Shown here piece after piece: positions 8,323 to 17,633 of a stretch of DNA of 64,000 nucleotides (positions within the stretch are counted from its first letter, which is position 1; each line of letters begins with the position of its first letter). Position numbers and translations under genes: made by a program. The notes below the pieces were generated by a model. That model saw only the letters and a list, made by a program, of their open reading frames with translations, was not told the origin of the DNA and ran no database searches. This stretch comes from Bacillota bacterium (GTDB lineage Bacteria > Bacillota > Clostridia > Christensenellales > CAG-138): contig JAEWCL010000018.1 of assembly GCA_023390655.1 (NCBI GenBank), positions 92,323 to 156,322 of the forward strand. The letters are read 5' to 3'.

Positions 8323-9567
8323 TTGAGAAAAAAACAGATTGTTGCTATGCTGCTCGCCGGCGGACAGGGAAGCCGGCTCGGAATCCTGACCTCCAACATG
8401 GCGAAGCCGGCGGTGCCGTTCGGCGGCAAATACCGCATTATCGACTTCCCGCTTTCCAATTGTGTCAATTCGGATATCGATACGGTCGGTGTTCTGACGC
8501 AGTACCAGCCGCTGGAGCTGAATGCCTACATCGGCAACGGCCAGCATTGGGACCTTGACCGCATCAGCGGCGGCGTGTTCGTACTGCCGCCCTATGTCAA
8601 GGGCAAGGGCGGGCAATGGTATTCCGGCACCGCGAACGCCATCTATCAAAACCAGATGTTTGTGGACCAGTATGATCCCAAATATGTGCTCATTCTCTCG
8701 GGCGATCATATCTATAAAATGGATTACAACGCCATGCTCAACTACCACAAGCAGCAAAAAGCGGGCTGTACCATCGCAGTGTTTCAGGTGCCGCTCTCGG
8801 AAGCGCACCGCTTTGGCATCATGAACACGGATGAGACGGGCCGCATCGTTTCCTTTGATGAAAAACCCAAAGAGCCCAAAAGCGATCTTGCCAGCATGGG
8901 CGTGTATATTTTTGATTGGCCGCTATTGAAGAAATACATGCAGGCGGACGCGGAGGATCCGGCTTCGGAAAACGACTTCGGGCAGAACATCATCCCCGCC
9001 ATGCTCAGGGAAGGCGAGCGCATGTCCGCCTATGCCTTCCATGGGTATTGGAAGGACGTCGGCACCATCGGCTCGCTGTGGGCCGCCAATATGGATTTGC
9101 TGGAGGAGCCGCCGCTACTTGACCTTTACGATCCCGCGTGGCGCATCTACAGCCGCAACCCAATCATGCCGCCGCACTACGTATCGCCGGGCGCGCACGT
9201 GGAGCGCAGTCTGGTCACCGAGGGGTGCGAAGTATATGGGCACGTGCAGCACAGCATCCTGTTTGCGGGCGCATATGTGGCGGAGGGTGCTGAGGTCTAC
9301 GACAGCGTCATCATGCCCGGCGCGCGCATCCATGCGGGCGCAAAGGTATATAAGGCAATTATTGATGAGCGCGCCGTGATCGGCCGCAACTGCGTGGTGG
9401 GCGATGCGCTCCGGGAGGGCATCACGGTAGACAATTCCCTTACGGGCGATATCACGCTTGTCGGCTACGACATGTCCATACCCGATTACGCCTCCCTGCC
9501 GCGCGGTATGGTGGCCACCCGCGAAACGCTCGGGTACCTGTACAAAAAGGGAGGGGACGCAGTATGA
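8323..9567 (+). CDS. glgC: Glucose-1-phosphate adenylyltransferase (ADP-glucose pyrophosphorylase)
   Basis: The 414-residue enzyme makes ADP-glucose, the glucosyl donor for glycogen synthesis. It has the nucleotidyltransferase motif MLLAGGQGSRLGILT, the substrate-site segments KPAVPFGGKYRIIDFPLSN and SGDHIYKMDY, FDEKPKEPKS, and a C-terminal left-handed beta-helix (hexapeptide repeats). The start is TTG at 8323, chosen because AAGGAGG lies eight bases upstream and the sequence LRKKQIVAML fits the family. A nearby ATG at 8315 is out of frame. It overlaps glgD by four bases. Confidence 0.95.
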   Translation: MRKKQIVAMLLAGGQGSRLGILTSNMAKPAVPFGGKYRIIDFPLSNCVNSDIDTVGVLTQYQPLELNAYIGNGQHWDLDRISGGVFVLPPYVKGKGGQWYSGTANAIYQNQMFVDQYDPKYVLILSGDHIYKMDYNAMLNYHKQQKAGCTIAVFQVPLSEAHRFGIMNTDETGRIVSFDEKPKEPKSDLASMGVYIFDWPLLKKYMQADAEDPASENDFGQNIIPAMLREGERMSAYAFHGYWKDVGTIGSLWAANMDLLEEPPLLDLYDPAWRIYSRNPIMPPHYVSPGAHVERSLVTEGCEVYGHVQHSILFAGAYVAEGAEVYDSVIMPGARIHAGAKVYKAIIDERAVIGRNCVVGDALREGITVDNSLTGDITLVGYDMSIPDYASLPRGMVATRETLGYLYKKGGDAV

Positions 9568-10691
9568 TCTCAAACGCATTCGGCATCATCTATACCGGCG
9601 ATAACGACAGCATGCGCCTCAAGGACTTGACGTACTCCCGTTCCGTCGCCGCCGTCCCCTATGGCGGGCGTTACCGCTGCATCGATTTTATTATGAGCGG
9701 CATGGTCAACTCCGGCCTCACCAACATCGGCATCATTACGCAAAAAAACTATCATTCGCTCATGGATCATTTGGGCTCCGGCAAGGAGTGGGATCTGCAC
9801 AGGAAGCGCGATGGGCTCTTTATGCTCCCGCCCTTTGTCACGCGCGATAACGTGGGCCTGTACCGCGGCACGGTTGAGGCGCTCAAAAGCGTCTCGGGGT
9901 ATATCCGCAGAAGCTCGCAGCGCTATGTGATCCTTTCAGGAAGCTATACCATATTCAATACCACCTTCCATCAGATGCTCGAGCAGCATGTCGAAACGGG
10001 CGCCGACATCACCATCATGTACAATGATGTGGAAGGGTTTGATTCGGATGGGCAGTATGAAGACCTCCGGCTGGCGGTGGACGAGAATGACCGCGTGACG
10101 GATATGGAATATAACCCCTACCGCCCGTCCTGGCCGCACAAAAGCTGCGACGTGGTGCTCATGGAAAAAACGCTCCTTGAATACCTGGTGGAAGAGGCTT
10201 CCGCGCACGGCCTGTTCGACTTCTCGCAGGATGTGCTCATGCGCAATATCCACAAGCTGCGCATCTTCGGCTACCGGTATGATGGCTACGTGGCCCGGCT
10301 CAATTCCCCCAATTCCTTCTTTGCCGCCAACATGGCGCTGTTACAAAAAGAAGTGCGGAAGGACCTGTTTAACGACGAGCATCCCGTCTACACCAAGGTC
10401 AAAGATGAGGTGCCGGCAAGGTACGGCCCCCGCGCGGTTGCGAAAAATTCCATTGTGGCGGATGGCTGCGTGGTGGAAGGGGAAATTGAAAACTGCGTGC
10501 TGTTCCGTGGCGTATATGTTGCAGAGGGTGCAAAGCTCAAAAACTGCATCGTTATGCAGTCCGCGCAGGTGCAGGAAAACAGTGAGCTTTCCTATGCGGT
10601 GCTCGATAAATCCGTCATTGTCAAGCGCGGCAGGCGCATCAGCGGGTATGAAAGCTTCCCGGTGATCCTGCGCAAGGGCAGCGTGGTGTGA
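9564..10691 (+). CDS. glgD: GlgD, non-catalytic partner of ADP-glucose pyrophosphorylase
   Basis: The 375-residue protein is a GlgC paralogue. It keeps the fold (VPYGGRYRCIDFIMSGMVNSG, beta-helix repeats near the C-terminus), but the phosphate-binding loop is replaced by IIYTGDNDSMRLKDLT, lacking the GGxGxRL motif. In Firmicutes GlgD pairs with GlgC and modulates its activity rather than catalysing by itself. The ATGA overlap with glgC implies coupled translation and equal amounts. The stem-loop at 10722-10752 follows the stop codon closely. Confidence 0.94.
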   Translation: MISNAFGIIYTGDNDSMRLKDLTYSRSVAAVPYGGRYRCIDFIMSGMVNSGLTNIGIITQKNYHSLMDHLGSGKEWDLHRKRDGLFMLPPFVTRDNVGLYRGTVEALKSVSGYIRRSSQRYVILSGSYTIFNTTFHQMLEQHVETGADITIMYNDVEGFDSDGQYEDLRLAVDENDRVTDMEYNPYRPSWPHKSCDVVLMEKTLLEYLVEEASAHGLFDFSQDVLMRNIHKLRIFGYRYDGYVARLNSPNSFFAANMALLQKEVRKDLFNDEHPVYTKVKDEVPARYGPRAVAKNSIVADGCVVEGEIENCVLFRGVYVAEGAKLKNCIVMQSAQVQENSELSYAVLDKSVIVKRGRRISGYESFPVILRKGSVV

Positions 10692-10721
10692 TGCGATTGC
10701 ATAGGTGCCGCCCTGCACCCC

Positions 10722-10752
10722 GCTTCTTTTCTTTCCGTGAAAGAAAAGAAGC
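10722..10752. repeat. Pyrimidine/purine stem-loop element, copy A
   Basis: Perfect 14-bp arms GCTTCTTTTCTTTC and GAAAGAAAAGAAGC enclose the loop CGT. A second element of identical length lies at 22014-22044, with compensatory changes in the outer four base pairs. It follows glgD by 30 bases and could act as a 3' end or RNA-stability element; it has no T run after it. Confidence 0.75.
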
Positions 10753-10931
10753 AAAAGAAAGCAAATAATTATGGGTTCTTAGGGGCTCCCCGAAGGGAAG
10801 CAGGGTCGTTGCGCTATAAGCGCAAAAACCGATCCAGTGAATCGGTTTTAGACCCCCGGGTTCCGCTTATTTACGGCCCTAAGCGGAGGTTTGCAGGCGG
10901 GGCCTCCATCGTATTACTCGTTTGATCACTC
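10753..10931. other. Noncoding stretch with further stem-loops after glgD
   Basis: No gene is supported here. Two inverted repeats are visible: AAAACCGAT/ATCGGTTTT (about 10826-10849) and CCGCTTA/TAAGCGG (about 10863-10886). Together with the elements on each side they fill most of the 342-base gap between glgD and the zinc-ribbon protein. Confidence 0.5.
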
Positions 10932-10957
10932 AGGCCGCCCATACAGGGTGGCCTTTT
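10932..10957 (+). terminator. Intrinsic terminator of the glgBCD operon
   Basis: Arms AGGCCGCCC and GGGTGGCCT (one G-T wobble) with loop ATACA are followed by TTTT. A possible promoter for the next gene (TTGACT with a TATTAAAT-like -10) begins about 10 bases later. Confidence 0.7.
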
Positions 10958-11033
10958 GCCTGCGCTTGACTTTTTTCCAGGCACAGTATTAAATGAAGCA
11001 TATATAGAAGTAACAACCGGAAGGGGAACATAA

Positions 11034-11510
11034 ATGGCGGCAAAAGGGATACAGAACAATTGCCCTTACTGCGGCAAGACCATCCGCGTCAAACGCTATA
11101 AAGCGGAGCACGCGTATGGTTCGCCGGTGCGCGCATGCGAGCATTGCGGCAAAACCTATATCGACCGGTACTACCGGGAGCTTGCGCTCGAAGACCCCGG
11201 AAGCCTTGACCGCAGAAAAATCACGCCAAAAAATATCGGTATGCTGCTTTTCGGCGGCCTCGTCATCATACTTGCCGGTTTCCTGTTTCCCGAACAAAAG
11301 GATTTGATGATCAAAATCCTGCTCATGGCGCTGGGCGCGCTCCTTGCGCTGAGCGCGTCATGGGTCATCATTACGGAATATACCACCTATGGCCGCCGCA
11401 TGCAGTTTTTTGATGAGGAACGCGCGGCGTCGGAGCAGCGGCTTTCAGACCCGGCATATGCGTTAAAATTAAAAAACGCTGGATTCCCCGTCCCGGAAAG
11501 GTATCTTTAA
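11034..11510 (+). CDS. Zinc-ribbon membrane protein of unknown function
   Basis: The 158-residue protein has a four-cysteine zinc ribbon at the N-terminus (Cys10, Cys13, Cys35, Cys38; CPYCGK and CEHCGKTY). Two membrane helices follow (about residues 68-86 and 92-113) and then a charged cytoplasmic tail rich in Glu and Arg. I do not recognise a named family. It sits between glgD and glgA on the same strand but is separated from both by about 300-340 bases, so a link to glycogen is only positional. Confidence 0.75.
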   Translation: MAAKGIQNNCPYCGKTIRVKRYKAEHAYGSPVRACEHCGKTYIDRYYRELALEDPGSLDRRKITPKNIGMLLFGGLVIILAGFLFPEQKDLMIKILLMALGALLALSASWVIITEYTTYGRRMQFFDEERAASEQRLSDPAYALKLKNAGFPVPERYL

Positions 11511-11802
11511 CCGCTCATGAAATGTGCGCTTTCCCCACACCATATAAGCGGCGGATGAATGCGGCAGGCGTAGACTTTGCCGGGATTTTATGCCATAGTA
11601 GTAAAAAAGGGTAGTTGCTCCTCCAACCAAATATGGCTTGTCTTGACGTCCAGTTGTGCGCCCGGCTTTGTTGCAAAGCCTCGTCGAACCTCCAGTTCGG
11701 CTGCGTTTTGCTTCGCGCCGGACACAAAACTTGCCGCCAATCCTGCGCCACATTTCATTGTCGGATCAACGTTATAACTGAATTTGCCTGTGGGAGGAAT
11801 CT

Positions 11803-13287
11803 ATGAAACTGCTTTTCGCGGCGTCGGAAGCCGTACCCTTTGTCAAAACGGGAGGCCTCGCGGATGTTGCGGGGACGCTGCCCGCTGCGCTTGCAAAAGC
11901 GGGGGTGGACGCGCGGGTCATACTGCCCAAGTACCGGGATATCGATCCCAAATGGAAGGCGCAGATGACGCACATCGCCGATTTTTATGTAACGATGGGC
12001 TGGCGCAGGCAATACTGCGGGCTGGAGAGCATCGTTCTTGAGGATGTCATCTACTATTTTGTGGACAATGAATTCTATTTTGCCAGAGACAGCGTCTATG
12101 GCAGCGGGCCGGAGGAAGGGGAGCGGTTCGGCTTCTTCTGCCGGGCTGTCTTAGAAGCGCTGCCGCATATCGGCTTCTTCCCGGATGTGCTGCACTGCAA
12201 CGATTGGCAGACGGGCATGATCCCCACGCTCTTAAGGATTCAATACATGCATTTGCCGCAGTACAGCCGCATCCGTACGCTGTTCACCATACACAACCTC
12301 AAATTCCAGGGCGTGTTTGAATGGGCGCAGATTGACGAGCTGTTCGGTTTGGGCGCAAAATACTACACCCCGGATTATCTGGAGTTTTACGGCGGCATCA
12401 GCTTTATGAAGGGCGGCATCGTGTTCTCGGATTCCATCAGCACCGTGAGCCCGAGCTATGCAAGCGAGATCCAGTCCCCCTATTACGGGGAGCGGCTCGA
12501 CGGGCTGCTGCGTTTGCGCGCGCACCAGCTGAGCGGGATATTAAACGGCATTGATTATGAAATCTGGAACCCCGCCGCGGACAAGGCGCTTCCGGCGCAG
12601 TATGATGCGGAGCATATGGAGGGCAAGGCTGCCTGCAAGACGGCGCTGCAGCGGGAATTCGGCCTTCCCGAGGAGGATGTGGCGGTGATCGCCATCGTTT
12701 CCCGCCTGACCGAACAAAAGGGGCTGGACCTTCTCGAGCGGGTGCTCGACGATATCATGAAGCTGCCCATACAGCTCATTGTCGTCGGCCAGGGGGAGAC
12801 ACATTACCATGAGCTGTTCCTGTGGGCGCAGTGGCGCTACCAGGGCAAGGTCGCGGCGCGGTTTGAGTACAGCGAGTCTCTGGCGCACCGGGTATACGCG
12901 GGGGCAGACATGTTCCTGATGCCCTCCCGGTTTGAGCCCTGCGGGCTTTCGCAGCTGATCGCGCTGCGCTACGGCACGGTGCCCATTGTGCGGGAGACCG
13001 GGGGTCTTAGGGATACGGTGCAGCCGTATAACAAGTATATGGACGAGGGCACGGGATTCTCGTTCTCCAATTACAACGCGCATGAACTGCTCTTCACGCT
13101 TGAGCGGTCCATACAGTATTATCTTGACCATAAGCTGTGGGCGCGCCTTGTGCGGCGCGGCATGGCGGCGGATTTTGGCTGGGACCGTTCGGCGGCAAAG
13201 TATCTTGCGCTTTACAATGAGATGCAGGGGCTCAACCAGCGCGGCAATGGCCGCGCGCGCAAGGCGGAGGAATTGCCGCAGGCCTGA
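11803..13287 (+). CDS. glgA: Glycogen synthase (ADP-glucose type, GT5)
   Basis: The 494-residue protein starts MKLLFAASEAVPFVKTGGLADV, with the Lys of KTGGL binding ADP-glucose. It also has DVLHCNDWQTG, TIHNLKFQG, the GT-B C-terminal domain (SRLTEQKG) and the catalytic segment PSRFEPCGLSQL with the conserved Glu. It extends alpha-1,4 glucan chains. GGGAGGAA precedes the ATG at good spacing. It is separate from glgBCD, behind a 292-base gap with no gene that I can support. No glycogen phosphorylase gene is present in the window. Confidence 0.96.
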   Translation: MKLLFAASEAVPFVKTGGLADVAGTLPAALAKAGVDARVILPKYRDIDPKWKAQMTHIADFYVTMGWRRQYCGLESIVLEDVIYYFVDNEFYFARDSVYGSGPEEGERFGFFCRAVLEALPHIGFFPDVLHCNDWQTGMIPTLLRIQYMHLPQYSRIRTLFTIHNLKFQGVFEWAQIDELFGLGAKYYTPDYLEFYGGISFMKGGIVFSDSISTVSPSYASEIQSPYYGERLDGLLRLRAHQLSGILNGIDYEIWNPAADKALPAQYDAEHMEGKAACKTALQREFGLPEEDVAVIAIVSRLTEQKGLDLLERVLDDIMKLPIQLIVVGQGETHYHELFLWAQWRYQGKVAARFEYSESLAHRVYAGADMFLMPSRFEPCGLSQLIALRYGTVPIVRETGGLRDTVQPYNKYMDEGTGFSFSNYNAHELLFTLERSIQYYLDHKLWARLVRRGMAADFGWDRSAAKYLALYNEMQGLNQRGNGRARKAEELPQA

Positions 13288-13462
13288 GCGCCATATCCCG
13301 AAGCATGTCGAATAAACATTGCAGGATGGCCTTCGATTTGCTATCATTCACTCATACGCTGTGAATGGTACAAATGGAGGGCCGCTTCCGTTTTTGTTTG
13401 CGCCACATGGCGTTGCCGCGCGTCAAGAAAGATGCGTGGCGGTTGGAAGGGATTTATTCGTC

Positions 13463-14860
13463 ATGGCTCAAAAAGAAAAGGATATAGAAAAAAAACCGCT
13501 GCATCCGGCAAAGGAAATAGAAAAAAAACCGCTGCGTCCGGCAAAGGAAAAGAAAAAACACGGCGCATGGTGGAAGGTGCTGCTGGGGGTAGGGCTTTTG
13601 CTTGGCGGCATTGTTATAGCGGCGCTTTTGCTTGGCGGTACGCTGTTTTTACGCATTTCCCGCCCCGGGAACACGGTGTTTGCAGAAGAGGACAATGGCA
13701 CGCCGGCGCCTACGGTGGCCGTAACCCCTACGCCCGCGCCGACGCCGGCTATCACACCCGCGCCGGGGGCCACGCCTTCCCCCACGCCCATACCCACGCC
13801 GCAGCCGCTGCAGGAGTTATACCCGCAGACCTGGCTGACGGACGCGCAGCAGGCGGCAATGCAGGCGCAGAACGCCAGCACGGAGTACACGAACATCCTG
13901 CTTGTCGGCGTGGACCGGCGCGGGACGCGCGGGGATTCCAATGCGGACGTCATCATGATCGCAACGGTGGACAAGCGCAACGGCAGGCTGAAGCTGACGT
14001 CCATGCTGCGGGACCTTTATGTGCCGATCGAAGGGTATGAGCCCGCGCGCATCAACTCGGCTGCGGCAAAGGGCGGCATTCCGCTTTTGATGCACACGGT
14101 CAACCAAGCACTGCAGATGGACATCAAGAACTATGTCCTTGTGGACTTCTCCATGTTTGAGGATGTGGTGGACAGGCTTGGCGGCGTTACCGTGCGCATG
14201 AGTGAAGCGGAAATCTCCGCCGCAAACGACAACATCGCGGGATTGAACAAGCAGCGGAATGTCAGCTATCTCTGGGATGGCTTTATCTTCGCGGAGCCCG
14301 GCAACGTCAAACTGACGGGCAAGCAGGCGCTAGGTTTTGCGCGCATCCGCCATCTGGACAGCGATTTTGTGCGCACCAACCGCCAGTTCAAGGTGCTGAC
14401 CGCCATATTCGCAAAATTCCGCTCCATGAACGTGGCCAAGCAGTACCAGGTGCTTTACGACCTGATGCCCATGGTGGAGACGGACCTTTCGGCAACGCAG
14501 ATTGCGGATATTGCCCTGAGTGCGCTTTCCATGGACACAAAGGGACTGTTGCACATGGCGGTTCCGCAGGAGGGGCATTATAAATCCGGCCGTGTCAAGG
14601 GGAGCTCCGTGCTTTTGATGGATATGCCCATGCACGCGTGGCTTGTGCACCGCTTTATCTATACAAGCGTTGAAGAGCCGGAGGAAGCCAAGGTGCTCTC
14701 CGGCGGAAAATCCCTGCCGCCGCGTACGCCCGGCCCCACCTTGCCGCCGATGCCCACGCTGCTGCCGGGAGAAACGCCGCAGTATCCGCTTCCCACGGAC
14801 GCCGAAGGGGCGGAAAACGCGGTCCCCCTGCCGCCTGAAATACCCGAGATAACACCTTAG
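13463..14860 (+). CDS. LytR-CpsA-Psr (LCP) family cell-wall polymer ligase
   Basis: The 465-residue protein has a short Lys-rich cytoplasmic tail (1-33), one membrane helix (about 36-58), a Pro/Thr linker (about 75-115) and an LCP domain beginning NILLVGVDRRG. The conserved Asp/Arg positions are in DRRGTRGDSNADVIMI and LRDLYVPIEGY, and GKQALGFARIRH lies near its end. LCP proteins attach teichoic acids or capsular polymers to peptidoglycan from lipid-linked donors on the outer membrane face. The C-terminal 50 residues are again Pro-rich. The ATG at 13463 has GGAAGGGA upstream. The tail contains a perfect-length 33-bp tandem repeat. Confidence 0.9.
   Translation: MAQKEKDIEKKPLHPAKEIEKKPLRPAKEKKKHGAWWKVLLGVGLLLGGIVIAALLLGGTLFLRISRPGNTVFAEEDNGTPAPTVAVTPTPAPTPAITPAPGATPSPTPIPTPQPLQELYPQTWLTDAQQAAMQAQNASTEYTNILLVGVDRRGTRGDSNADVIMIATVDKRNGRLKLTSMLRDLYVPIEGYEPARINSAAAKGGIPLLMHTVNQALQMDIKNYVLVDFSMFEDVVDRLGGVTVRMSEAEISAANDNIAGLNKQRNVSYLWDGFIFAEPGNVKLTGKQALGFARIRHLDSDFVRTNRQFKVLTAIFAKFRSMNVAKQYQVLYDLMPMVETDLSATQIADIALSALSMDTKGLLHMAVPQEGHYKSGRVKGSSVLLMDMPMHAWLVHRFIYTSVEEPEEAKVLSGGKSLPPRTPGPTLPPMPTLLPGETPQYPLPTDAEGAENAVPLPPEIPEITP
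13484..13549 (+). repeat. 33-bp tandem repeat in the LCP N-terminal tail
   Basis: Two copies of 33 bp (13484-13516 and 13517-13549) differ at one base. They encode IEKKPLHPAKE and IEKKPLRPAKE. Each copy contains an eight-A run, so repeat number or A-run length could vary between strains. Confidence 0.85.
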
Positions 14861-14914
14861 CGCCGCTGCCGTAACGCCTTTTGAAACAGGAGTTGCGCAT
14901 GAAATCAAAAAACA

Positions 14915-14944
14915 GCGGCAAGCCTCCATAAAGACGCTTGCCGC
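14915..14944 (-). terminator. Intrinsic terminator of the DUF1292 gene
   Basis: GCGGCAAGC and GCTTGCCGC form a 9-bp stem; on the minus strand TGTTTTTTGATTT follows. It lies between the convergent LCP and DUF1292 genes and may also stop LCP transcripts, although the plus-strand T run is weaker. Confidence 0.8.
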
Positions 14945-14973
14945 CGTTTATTCCTGTTAATAGCGCAGATTGC

Positions 14974-15294
14974 TTATTCTTCTTCGTCTTCTTCCTCGTC
15001 CTCAATGTCGATTTCGCCAAGGCGCTCTTCGACGATTGCGGAAAGGACATCCATGAGCGCTTCATCGGCGGGAAGGAATTCTTCCGTATCGCCGTTGACA
15101 ACGACCTTCATAATATAGACGTCCTGCTCGCTGCATTCGCAGTCATCCTGCTCGCAGTCGCAGTCGGGCATATCCGAAAGATCCATTAGTACTGCGTATT
15201 CCTGGCCTTCGTGCTCGAAATAATCGATAACGTCCAGCTCGAACTCGTTGCCTTCATCATCGGAGAAAACGACGACATCCCGTTCTTCTTCCAT
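14974..15294 (-). CDS. DUF1292 family acidic protein
   Basis: The 106-residue protein has the family pattern VVFSDDEGNEFELDVIDYFEHEGQEYAVL followed by an acidic, Cys-containing loop (CDCEQDDCEC) and a C-terminal Asp/Glu tract. DUF1292 proteins are common in Clostridia and have no established function; here the cysteines at CDCEQDDCEC suggest possible metal binding, which is inference. A purine-rich GAGGTGG ribosome site precedes the ATG. It is a single-gene unit. Confidence 0.88.
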   Translation of the reverse strand: MEEERDVVVFSDDEGNEFELDVIDYFEHEGQEYAVLMDLSDMPDCDCEQDDCECSEQDVYIMKVVVNGDTEEFLPADEALMDVLSAIVEERLGEIDIEDEEEDEEE

Positions 15295-15502
15295 GGTTTA
15301 CACCACCTCTCACAATTTGGTTTCATTGTATCGCATGCCGCCGCGCTTTTCAATGGCGGAATTGCATTGGGCAATGCGGCACGGCTGCAAAAAAATGTGA
15401 GATTGGCCCTGCTGCCGCTTCCCAATATGTAGTATGGCCGCGGAGGAGAAAGCAAAACATCCACGTTATCAAAATAATATTTTGAAAACCTAAAAATTTT
15501 TG

Positions 15503-15531
15503 TTGGTTTCTATGCACAAGTATGCTATATT
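15503..15531 (+). promoter_or_regulatory. Candidate promoter of the YheO-type regulator
   Basis: An extended -10 (TGC then TATATT, 15523-15531) has TTGGTT 17 bp upstream (15503-15508). The start codon lies about 30 bp downstream. Confidence 0.5.
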
Positions 15532-15561
15532 AAATCTAGGAAAGCGAGGGGTACACACGTG

Positions 15562-16173
15562 ATGATGGATTTCCTCAAACGGCTCGCCGTAGCGCTTGCA
15601 AAGCAGTTCGGGGATAATTGCGAGGTGGTGGTACACGACCTGACCAAGGCTGAGAATTCCATTGTGGCCATCGAAAACGGGCATGTCAGCCACCGCAAGG
15701 TGGGGGATGGACCTTCCCATATTGTCCTTGAGGCAATGAAACGGAATTCGGAAGAGCTGACGGATCATCTGGGCTATCTTGCCCGCACGCATGACGGACG
15801 CATCGTCAAATCCAGCACCATCTATCTTCGGGATGAAAACGGCAAGGTAGAGGGCATACTTTCTATTAACTACGATATTACCGGACTCTTAATGGCGGAA
15901 AGCGCCGTCAAGTCCATCATCAACCACGATGACGGCGAAAAACCCGAACGCATTCCCCAAAACGTCAATGACCTATTGGACGATCTGATCGATCAGAGCG
16001 TTGCGAACGTCGGCAAACCTGTGGCGCTCATGTCCAAGGAGGATAAGATTCGAGCCATCCAGTACCTCAATAACGCCGGCGCATTTTTGATCACCAAGAG
16101 CGGCGACAAGGTCGCAAAGCACTTTGGTATTTCCAAGTACACGCTCTACTCTTACATCGATGCAAAAGGCTGA
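15562..16173 (+). CDS. YheO/DauR-type PAS and helix-turn-helix transcriptional regulator
   Basis: The 203-residue protein has an N-terminal YheO-like PAS domain (EVVVHDLTKAENSIVAIENGHVS, then STIYLRDENGKVEGILSINYDITGL). The C-terminal DNA-binding segment has KIRAIQYLNNAGAFLITKSGDKVAKHFGISKYTLYSYI. Members such as DauR control amino-acid catabolism. It is immediately upstream of ygeY and ygeW on the same strand and is probably their regulator. Three start codons are adjacent (GTG 15559, ATG 15562, ATG 15565); ATG 15562 has the best spacing from GCGAGGGG. Confidence 0.9.
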   Translation: MMDFLKRLAVALAKQFGDNCEVVVHDLTKAENSIVAIENGHVSHRKVGDGPSHIVLEAMKRNSEELTDHLGYLARTHDGRIVKSSTIYLRDENGKVEGILSINYDITGLLMAESAVKSIINHDDGEKPERIPQNVNDLLDDLIDQSVANVGKPVALMSKEDKIRAIQYLNNAGAFLITKSGDKVAKHFGISKYTLYSYIDAKG

Positions 16174-16230
16174 GTATTCTACAGCCCGATGAACATAGCA
16201 AAAGGCAAGCAGAAAGGGAGGAACAGAACA

Positions 16231-17592
16231 ATGGATTTTTCCGCAATCCGTAAAGCTTCGGAAGCTTACCTGCCCCAAATGACCAAGTTCCTGCGCGACC
16301 TTATCGCGATCCCCAGCGAAAGCTGTGAGGAAGAGGGCGTCGTCAAGCGCACCATCGAAGAAATGAAAATGCTGGGCTTTGACAAAGCCGAAATCGACGG
16401 CCAGGGCAACGCGCTTGGTTGGATGGGCACCGGCAAACGCATCATTGCATTCGACGGGCATATCGACACCGTAGGCATCGGCAACATCGACAACTGGAAG
16501 TTTGACCCTTATAAGGGTTTTGAAAGCGATACCGAAATCGGCGGCCGCGGCGGCTCGGACCAGGAAGGCGGCGTGGTCTCCGCTGTGTACGGCGCAAAGA
16601 TCATGAAGGACTTGGGCCTGATCCCCGAGGACGTCACCATACTTGTTACTGCCACCGTGCAGGAAGAAGACTGCGACGGCGTCTGCTGGCAGTACATCCA
16701 TAACGAAGGCAAAATCACGCCCGAGTTCGTGGTTTCCACCGAGCCCACCGACGGCGGCATCTATCGCGGTCATCGCGGGCGCATGGAAATCCGCGTGGAC
16801 GTGCAGGGCGTTTCCTGCCACGGCTCCGCACCCGAGCGCGGCGACAACGCTATTTATAAAATGGCTGAAATTCTCCTGGACGTGAAGGCGCTTAACGAGA
16901 ACGGCTGCACGGAGTCTGACGAGATCAAGGGCCTTGTAAAGATGCTCGATCCGAAGTTCAACCCCGAGCATTATGAGGATGCGCAGTTCCTCGGCCGCGG
17001 TACCGTCACCACGTCCCAGATTTTCTTCACCTCCCCGAGCCGCTGCGCGGTTGCGGACTCCTGCTCCGTTTCTCTCGACCGCCGCATGACCGCGGGCGAG
17101 ACCTGGGAGTCCTGCCTGAAGGAAATTGAGAACCTGCCTGCCTGCAAGAAGCACGGCGCAAAGGTTTCCATGTACATGTACGACCGTCCCGCATGGACAG
17201 GCCTCGTCTATGAGACCGAGTGCTATTTCCCCACCTGGATCAACAAGGAAACAGCCCCCCACGTGCAGGCTGTTGTGGACGCGCACAAGGCGCTCTACGG
17301 CGACGAGCGCATCGGCGATGCCGCTGCCATGCACCTGCGCAAGCGTCCCCTCACTGACAAGTGGACGTTTTCGACCAACGGCGTTTCCATTCAGGGCCGC
17401 TACGGCATCCCCTGCGTGGGCTTCGGGCCTGGCGCCGAGTCGCAGGCACATGCGCCCAACGAGGTCATCTGGAAGCAGGATCTTGTGACCTGCGCCGCCG
17501 TATACGCCGCCATCCCCGGCCTGTATAAGGGCAAGAGCGGTGAAGACGTCGTGCAGTTCCGCGCGGGCAAAACCAACAACGATATTAAGTAA
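16231..17592 (+). CDS. ygeY: YgeY-type M20 family metallohydrolase
   Basis: The 453-residue protein is an M20/ArgE/DapE-type di-zinc hydrolase. Metal and catalytic positions are visible in IAFDGHIDTV, RGGSDQEGGVVS (metal Asp with following Gln-Glu), TATVQEEDCDG and STEPTDGG. The family is annotated as YgeY, a putative selenium-metabolism-linked hydrolase; the physiological substrate is not established. It is followed 41 bases later by ygeW, the same pairing as in the E. coli ygeW-ygeX-ygeY cluster, but ygeX (diaminopropionate ammonia-lyase) is missing. AAAGGGAGG precedes the ATG. Confidence 0.92.
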   Translation: MDFSAIRKASEAYLPQMTKFLRDLIAIPSESCEEEGVVKRTIEEMKMLGFDKAEIDGQGNALGWMGTGKRIIAFDGHIDTVGIGNIDNWKFDPYKGFESDTEIGGRGGSDQEGGVVSAVYGAKIMKDLGLIPEDVTILVTATVQEEDCDGVCWQYIHNEGKITPEFVVSTEPTDGGIYRGHRGRMEIRVDVQGVSCHGSAPERGDNAIYKMAEILLDVKALNENGCTESDEIKGLVKMLDPKFNPEHYEDAQFLGRGTVTTSQIFFTSPSRCAVADSCSVSLDRRMTAGETWESCLKEIENLPACKKHGAKVSMYMYDRPAWTGLVYETECYFPTWINKETAPHVQAVVDAHKALYGDERIGDAAAMHLRKRPLTDKWTFSTNGVSIQGRYGIPCVGFGPGAESQAHAPNEVIWKQDLVTCAAVYAAIPGLYKGKSGEDVVQFRAGKTNNDIK

Positions 17593-17633
17593 GGCCACGC
17601 TGCCAAAACTATAAATGATTGAGGAGATCAGTT

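Noticed and set aside
15973..17598. 541-codon antisense frame opposite ygeY
   Set aside because: Opposite a clear hydrolase gene in GC-rich DNA; composition is a by-product of codon bias on the other strand and no ribosome site is seen.
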